Below are positions 46,689 to 50,888 of a stretch of 50,888 nt of DNA, one piece after another (positions within the stretch are counted from its first letter, which is position 1; the number at the start of each line of letters is the position of its first letter). The notes under the pieces were generated by a model, which ran no database searches, had not been told where the DNA came from, and saw only the letters and a program-made list of their open reading frames with translations. Location: the NCBI GenBank assembly GCA_030765605.1, contig JAVCCG010000106.1, positions 1 through 50,888 on the forward strand, read 5' to 3'. Position numbers and translations under genes: made by a program. The DNA comes from Candidatus Alcyoniella australis. Lineage in GTDB: Bacteria; Lernaellota; Lernaellaia; JAVCCG01; Alcyoniellaceae.

Positions 46689-47906
46689 ATGTGGAAAAAG
46701 ATACTTCTGGGCTTGGCAGCGATAATCCTGGTATTATTGATCAGCGCCGCACTGTACCTGAATTATCGCCTGTCGCATTTCAATGGCGAACTTCTGGATG
46801 AGCAGTATTTGCAGGCCAAGTATCTGGAGTACGAGCCGTTCGTGCAACAGATCGAGGCCCGGACCGTTGAGGACCATCAGGCCTTCAATTCGCTGAAGGA
46901 GTTGTACGCTGAAGACCCTGATCCCATTCCTGTTTGCCGGAAAGCTCTGGAAGGAGATTGTAGGCTGGTAGCTGCGTTTATTTACGAGCATCAGCAGCAG
47001 ATTGATCGGCTCGATACGTACGACCAACAGTATCGTGAGATTATGGCCGACGGCTTTGTCCTGCATCATGAGGCTTTATTCGAATATTTTGACGATCTAT
47101 TGGTCGAATCCCGCGGTCTGTTCCAGTGGCAAATGGAAGCGGCGCTGCTCGATGGTTTACGTTCCAGGCCTCATGATGCGGCCGAGCGCATTTTGCTCAA
47201 CATGCAATTTGTCCAAGGTCTATTCGACACGCCGTCTGGTATTTCGCTGATCATCGGTTTCTATAGCCAGACGAAATTAAATCGGACATTGGTCTATTTG
47301 TTGCCCGCTCTGACGTCCGACGATCTGCGGACGATTAAAAAAGCGTTGGAAGAGTTCCCTGACGCCAAGCAGTCAATCATCAATTGTAATAAAATGGAGA
47401 TTGTGACGTTTGTGCGGCACATGGATCTATTGATAGAGCAAAAGATCACGATCGGTATCGGTATCTATATTGAAAATCAACTGTTGTCGACCATTGCCGA
47501 TCGGTTTTGGCCGGAGTCTTCGGTAAAACGGGAGAGGCTGGTTTTTATCAAAATGCTCAGCGATTTTATCGATGAATATCAAGAGTGGATCGACGACGGA
47601 GCCCAAGGGGAAACTGTCACAGTCCAGGAATCTCTGCTGTTGACGGCATTTGACAGGTTGGAAATACTGCTCGCCCCGGCATCGTATGTTGCAGTAAAGA
47701 ATTTCGACTCCCTGGCGGACAGGGCACGGGACGTTGACCGCCGACGAGTTGCCACAATTCGAGCCATTGACGCAGAATTGCAGAGGAGGGAGACCGGCGG
47801 CGATCAGGCAATCACTATACAGATTGACGACAACCAACAGATCGTGCTCGGCGCTGAATACGGCTGCATCGAACAGATTGAAGAACAGGAACTCCCAAAA
47901 GAGTAG
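46689..47906 (+). CDS. Membrane-anchored helical protein, tandem paralogue B
   Basis: A 405-residue protein, collinear with paralogue A. It has the same MWKK start and helix (ILLGLAAIILVLLISAALY), the same NGELLDEQYLQAKYLEYE segment, the same DTYDQQYREIMADGFVLHHE block and the same tail (AIDAELQRRETG, DDNQQIVLGAEYGCIE). The middle is much less similar than the two ends. AGGA lies before the ATG. Function unknown; by position it may act with paralogue A as a periplasmic pair. Confidence 0.65.
   Translation: MWKKILLGLAAIILVLLISAALYLNYRLSHFNGELLDEQYLQAKYLEYEPFVQQIEARTVEDHQAFNSLKELYAEDPDPIPVCRKALEGDCRLVAAFIYEHQQQIDRLDTYDQQYREIMADGFVLHHEALFEYFDDLLVESRGLFQWQMEAALLDGLRSRPHDAAERILLNMQFVQGLFDTPSGISLIIGFYSQTKLNRTLVYLLPALTSDDLRTIKKALEEFPDAKQSIINCNKMEIVTFVRHMDLLIEQKITIGIGIYIENQLLSTIADRFWPESSVKRERLVFIKMLSDFIDEYQEWIDDGAQGETVTVQESLLLTAFDRLEILLAPASYVAVKNFDSLADRARDVDRRRVATIRAIDAELQRRETGGDQAITIQIDDNQQIVLGAEYGCIEQIEEQELPKE
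47763..47870 (+). repeat. 3' repeat unit, copy in paralogue B
   Basis: The partner of 46513-46620, in the same frame and the same distance from its stop codon within a few codons. Confidence 0.8.
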
Positions 47907-47951
47907 GAATCGGGCCCATGATTGCGAGCAGATCGTCTATCATGGCGGCCG

Positions 47952-48662
47952 ATGTTGTCGCTGATCGTCACTGTTGTCCTGTTGTTATGGCTGCCCGGGG
48001 TTGCCGCGGCCTTTGTGCGCGAGTGCCTGGCGTGTGCGGCCCAGCCCCATGCGTTGCAATGGGTGGCTGTCGGATTGGCGGCCTACTTGCCGTTGCACTT
48101 GCTGGCTGTGCGGCGTTGGCACGGGCTGCTGACCTTTGAGCACGAGCTGACCCACGCGCTGTTCGGCCTGTTGTTTCTGCGGCGCATCCGCAGCTTTGTC
48201 GCCACCTCGCGCGCCGGAGGCCAGGTGGTTCACGAGGGCGGATTCGGCGGCAAGGTCGGCGACGTGGCGATCAGCATGGCGCCCTACGTGTTCCCCACCT
48301 TCAGCGTGGCGTTGGTGCTGCTGCGGCCGCTGTTCACGGCCGACGCGCGGATCTTTGTGGACGTGGCCATCGGCCTGACCCTGGGCTTTCACACCCTGAC
48401 CACTCTGGGCGAGACCTGGGAGGCGTTCCGTTATCGGCGCTTTGTGGGCGTGGACGGCCGCGAGACCGTAAGCGATGTGGCGCGTCACGGGGTGCTGTTC
48501 TCCGCGGTCTACATCGCGTTTTTTGCGCTGCTCTACCACGGGCTGCTGCTGGCGATTTTGGCGGGCGGCTATGGCGAAGCCTGGGAGTTTCTCAAGGCCG
48601 GAGCACTGCTCGGGTTCGAGTACGCGGCGCGGCTGATCAGCTGGACCTGGAGCGTGGTCTGA
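47952..48662 (+). CDS. Polytopic membrane protein with HELTH motif (putative metallopeptidase-like)
   Basis: A 236-residue protein with about five to six helices. His64-Glu65-Leu-Thr-His68 (FEHELTHALFG) is an HExxH zinc motif at the end of the second helix. This arrangement resembles M50/site-2-protease-type or DUF3267-type proteins. A loop with GGQVVHEGGFGGKVGD follows, then PYVFPTFSVALVLLRPLF. The NPDG-type third-ligand motif of true M50 enzymes is not visible. ATG 47952 is chosen by fit to the first helix; a TTG at 47922 is also in frame. Neither has a clear ribosome binding site. Confidence 0.6.
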   Translation: MLSLIVTVVLLLWLPGVAAAFVRECLACAAQPHALQWVAVGLAAYLPLHLLAVRRWHGLLTFEHELTHALFGLLFLRRIRSFVATSRAGGQVVHEGGFGGKVGDVAISMAPYVFPTFSVALVLLRPLFTADARIFVDVAIGLTLGFHTLTTLGETWEAFRYRRFVGVDGRETVSDVARHGVLFSAVYIAFFALLYHGLLLAILAGGYGEAWEFLKAGALLGFEYAARLISWTWSVV

Positions 48663-48714
48663 TCCTTGACCGCTGTCCGGCCCGGCGCTAACGTCAGCAA
48701 CGATGGGGGATGCC

Positions 48715-49497
48715 ATGAAACGCTACGCCGTGCTGTGGATGCTGCTCGCAATTGCCCTGGTCGCGGCCCTGACGCTGGCCGCCTGCGCCAACGACGATGA
48801 CGACGACGACGACGCGTCCGACGACGATCTGACCGACGATGATGATGCTGCTGACGACGATATGGGCGACGACGACATCGACGATGACGACATTGACGAC
48901 GATGATATCGATGATGACGACGACGCCTACTCGCATACGATCGTGATCGACGGGAACAACGACTTTACGGCCGACGAGACCTTCGCCAGCACCACCGTCG
49001 ATTTCAGCGGCTACTTTTCCTGGGACGATTCGTACCTGTACTACGGCATGGACGGCGCGGACATCGGCGGCGGATCGTCGGACAAGTGGCTGCTGCTCTA
49101 CATCGGCGGATCGCCGGGCGCCACGACCGGCGTGTTGTACAACACCCAGCAGCCGACCCTGCCGTTCTCAGCCGCATACCACGTGCGCTGGAAGGCCGAC
49201 GGCTCCTACGCCAACGCCCAGCAGTTCGATGGCTGGGTCGACGCGGTCTGGGACTTCACCGGCGATGTGTTCCAAAGCGGGAATTTCATCGAGCTGCGAG
49301 TGCCCCTGGCCGACATCGGCTCGCCCACGCAGGTCGACGTGCTGCTGTGCATGGTCAACGAGCAATCAATGTCCGAGTGGACCTACGCCGGTGTGCCCGA
49401 TACGATTTTCAGCGATGGATTTGATCCGGATTACGCGCACTGGCTGCGCTTCGACCTGGGCGCGTCCCAGTCGCCGGCCGATTACACGCCGCTGTAG
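48715..49497 (+). CDS. Lipoprotein with long poly-Asp linker and CBM9/DOMON-like domain
   Basis: A 260-residue protein: signal peptide, lipobox LAAC (Cys24), then residues 27-72 almost entirely Asp with scattered Ala, Ser, Thr, Ile and Met. A beta-rich domain of about 185 residues follows (HTIVIDGNNDFTADETF, YFSWDDSYLYYGMDGADIGG, FIELRVPLADIG, ending YAHWLRFDLG). This pattern resembles family 9 carbohydrate-binding/DOMON-like domains. ATG 48715 follows GGGGGA. The linker would be strongly calcium-binding or extended and lifts the domain from the membrane. Confidence 0.75.
   Translation: MKRYAVLWMLLAIALVAALTLAACANDDDDDDDASDDDLTDDDDAADDDMGDDDIDDDDIDDDDIDDDDDAYSHTIVIDGNNDFTADETFASTTVDFSGYFSWDDSYLYYGMDGADIGGGSSDKWLLLYIGGSPGATTGVLYNTQQPTLPFSAAYHVRWKADGSYANAQQFDGWVDAVWDFTGDVFQSGNFIELRVPLADIGSPTQVDVLLCMVNEQSMSEWTYAGVPDTIFSDGFDPDYAHWLRFDLGASQSPADYTPL
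48793..48930 (+). repeat. Low-complexity GAC/GAT tract coding the Asp linker
   Basis: About 46 codons, most of them GAC or GAT, with short internal repeats (GACGACATTGACGAC-like units coding DDIDD). Codon alternation suggests selection for the amino acid rather than simple slippage. Confidence 0.8.
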
Positions 49498-49509
49498 CCC
49501 GAGGTCGGC

Positions 49510-49866
49510 TTACCTGCGGGTCAGCTCCTCGGTGCCGTTCTTATTGTCGCCGTGCATGGCCCATGCTCCACGCAGCTTGTTGCCCGAGACCGTGTAGACC
49601 ACCACGCCGAACCACCCCTGGTTGACGTCGGCGTAGCCCACGGAGAAGCGCTCGCCCTCGAGAATTCCCACGCCCACGTAGACCTGTGCGCCGATGTTCC
49701 AGGTCACGTTGTAGTTGGCGTTGTTCTTGACGATCGAGACCGTGCCCTCATAGGTCCCGGTCCCGCCGGGATTGGTGCCTTTGCAAATGTAGGTTCCCTC
49801 GATGCCCGCGTGGGCCGCGCTGGAGAGGATCACGACCAGGGCCAGGGCGATCAGCAGACGCTTCAT
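49510..49866 (-). CDS. Small secreted beta-rich protein
   Basis: A 118-residue protein with a signal peptide (MKRLLIALALVVILSSAAHA, cleavage about residue 20) and a repeated-strand domain (IEGTYICKGTNPGGTGTYEG, VTWNIGAQVYVGVGILEGE, FGVVVYTVSGNKLRGAWAMH). I recall similar small periplasmic proteins in deltaproteobacteria, some loosely labelled fibronectin-binding. ATG 49866 is chosen, with GGAGG six bases upstream. It is convergent with the Asp-rich lipoprotein gene. Confidence 0.7.
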   Translation of the reverse strand: MKRLLIALALVVILSSAAHAGIEGTYICKGTNPGGTGTYEGTVSIVKNNANYNVTWNIGAQVYVGVGILEGERFSVGYADVNQGWFGVVVYTVSGNKLRGAWAMHGDNKNGTEELTRR

Positions 49867-49990
49867 CAACGACCTCCGATGTCGGTGTGTGCGCTCGATC
49901 TTACTAGTTCTCTGCGCGCCTTAGTAGGTTCGGAATCGATGTTGCGCGCCGTATTGACGAACATTGATTAATCATCCAGTCTAGCCCCCG

Positions 49991-50888
49991 ATGTGCGCCT
50001 TAAGGGTCTATCTGCTGCACGCGCCCAGCGTGTACGACTTCCGCGAACGGACGATCATGCAGGGTCCGGTCTCGGACGTGGTCCCCTCGACCCAGGTCTT
50101 CGAGATGTACCCCGTGGGATTCACCGCCCTGAGCGAGCGGCTGAGCACCATGGGCTACGATGTGCACATCAAAAACCTGGCCTTTCGCATGCTTGCCTCG
50201 CCCCAGTACGACGCCGAGGAGGCGATCCGCAAACTCAAACAACCGTTCGCCATCGGCATCGACCTGCACTGGCTGCCGCACTGTCACGGCGCGATCGAGA
50301 TCGCCCGGCTGTGCCGCAAACATCATCCGGGCGTGCCGATCATCTTCGGCGGCATTGCCGCGAGCTACTTCCACGAAGAGCTGATCGGGTACGACTGCGT
50401 GGACTACGTGGTGCGCGGCGACTCGGCCGAGGAGCCGCTGGGCGAGCTGATGTGGAACCTTGAGAAGGGCCGCCCACTCGATCGGGTCCCCAACCTGACC
50501 TGGATCGACCAAACCGGCGCATTGCGCGTCAACGAGCTGAGCCACGTGCCCGCGGGCGTCTACGACACCTCAAACAACTACCTGCACATGTTCAGCCAGT
50601 CGGTGGCGCACCTGAACATCCGCGACGGCATTCCGTTCCTCGACTGGTTTAGCTATCCGATCACCGCGATCATGACCTGCCGCGGCTGCACCCAAAACTG
50701 CATTATCTGCGGCGGCTCGCGCGACGGATTTCGGCAGTACATGGGGCGCGACAAGATCGCCATGCGTCCGGCCGAACAGTTGATCCTCGACATTCGGCGC
50801 ATCGCACGCTACACCAGCGCGCCGATCTTCATCGTTGGCGATTTGCGCCAAGGCGGCGAGAGCTACGCGCGGCAGGTGCTCGAGGCGC
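49991..50888 (+). CDS. B12-binding radical SAM protein, 3' end outside window
   Basis: The frame is open from ATG 49991 to the window end; 299 residues are visible. The N-terminal part (VYLLHAPSVYDFRER, GPVSDVVPSTQVFEMYPVGF, IGIDLHWLPHCHGAIEIARL, IIFGGIAASYFHEELI, DYVVRGDSAEEPL) matches the cobalamin-binding half of the Ta0216-type B12/radical SAM family. The radical SAM cluster is C-x3-C-x2-C in CRGCTQNCIICGG. The reaction is unknown. No clear ribosome binding site is seen. A palindrome TGATTAATCA (49965-49974) precedes it. Confidence 0.88.
   Translation, partial: MCALRVYLLHAPSVYDFRERTIMQGPVSDVVPSTQVFEMYPVGFTALSERLSTMGYDVHIKNLAFRMLASPQYDAEEAIRKLKQPFAIGIDLHWLPHCHGAIEIARLCRKHHPGVPIIFGGIAASYFHEELIGYDCVDYVVRGDSAEEPLGELMWNLEKGRPLDRVPNLTWIDQTGALRVNELSHVPAGVYDTSNNYLHMFSQSVAHLNIRDGIPFLDWFSYPITAIMTCRGCTQNCIICGGSRDGFRQYMGRDKIAMRPAEQLILDIRRIARYTSAPIFIVGDLRQGGESYARQVLEA

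Noticed and set aside
48793-48930. Tandem repeat that might be a CRISPR or satellite
   Set aside because: It is a coding Asp tract in frame with a lipoprotein; there are no spacers and no fixed unit length. No CRISPR array is seen anywhere in the window.

Overview
This is a GC-rich bacterial chromosome segment (mostly low to mid 60s % GC by eye) with dense, short-spaced operons. The organism is probably a Gram-negative bacterium: it has a beta-barrel outer-membrane protein, several lipoproteins with lipoboxes, an Lgt enzyme and FtsEX. The lipoprotein with a long poly-Asp linker and the small conserved proteins suggest a deltaproteobacterium-like lineage or a related candidate phylum. That placement is inference from style, not from a marker tree. 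One gene reads through an in-frame UGA with a clear bacterial SECIS hairpin, so the organism should encode SelA/SelB/SelC/SelD elsewhere.

Layout, left to right. 1-4644: an SGNH hydrolase running off the left edge, threonine dehydrogenase, a radical SAM protein, and a membrane protein with a 32-residue membrane peptide behind it. 4658-8305 (minus): the translation/export operon ffh-rpsP-khpA-rimM-trmD-rplS, ending in a good intrinsic terminator. 8442-13497 (plus): lgt, then a coupled three-gene exported module: a TPR plus PgaB-C-like hydrolase, a UshA-like selenoprotein with a C-G-Sec motif, and a lipoprotein paralogue in which that motif is replaced by Q-D-D. 13646-17566: gap-pgk-tpiA and an NYN-domain protein. 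17687-30712: carbohydrate and envelope genes, namely a GH31 lipoprotein, an LtaS-like phosphoglycerol transferase, SppA, a DUF4838-like glycosidase lipoprotein, and three tandem GT-C glycosyltransferase paralogues.

30840-34950 is a visibly AT-richer island with one large SMC/RloC-like ATPase. It has its own sigma70-type promoter, a hairpin that covers its Shine-Dalgarno sequence, a CxxC hook, a possible RxxxE...H nuclease-like triad, and a degenerate LexA/S24-like C-terminal domain. It looks like a horizontally acquired defence gene. 35010-41412 (minus) is secA, the beta and alpha subunits of an ADP-forming acyl-CoA synthetase, ftsE and ftsX, tightly overlapped after secA.

41694-49866 is a mosaic. 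It holds an AT-rich orphan, an outer-membrane protein, a small conserved protein and a lone E2-type acyltransferase. It also holds a rearrangement scar, where the tail of a sodium-dependent transporter abuts the tail of a paralogue of the next gene family. Two tandem membrane-anchored paralogues with nearly identical 3' ends follow, then an HELTH membrane protein, the Asp-rich lipoprotein and a small secreted protein. The window ends inside a B12-binding radical SAM gene.

The most notable observation is the selenoprotein at 10983-12200. A standard gene caller would truncate it and lose its signal peptide and active-looking CGU motif. The second is the ATPase island.
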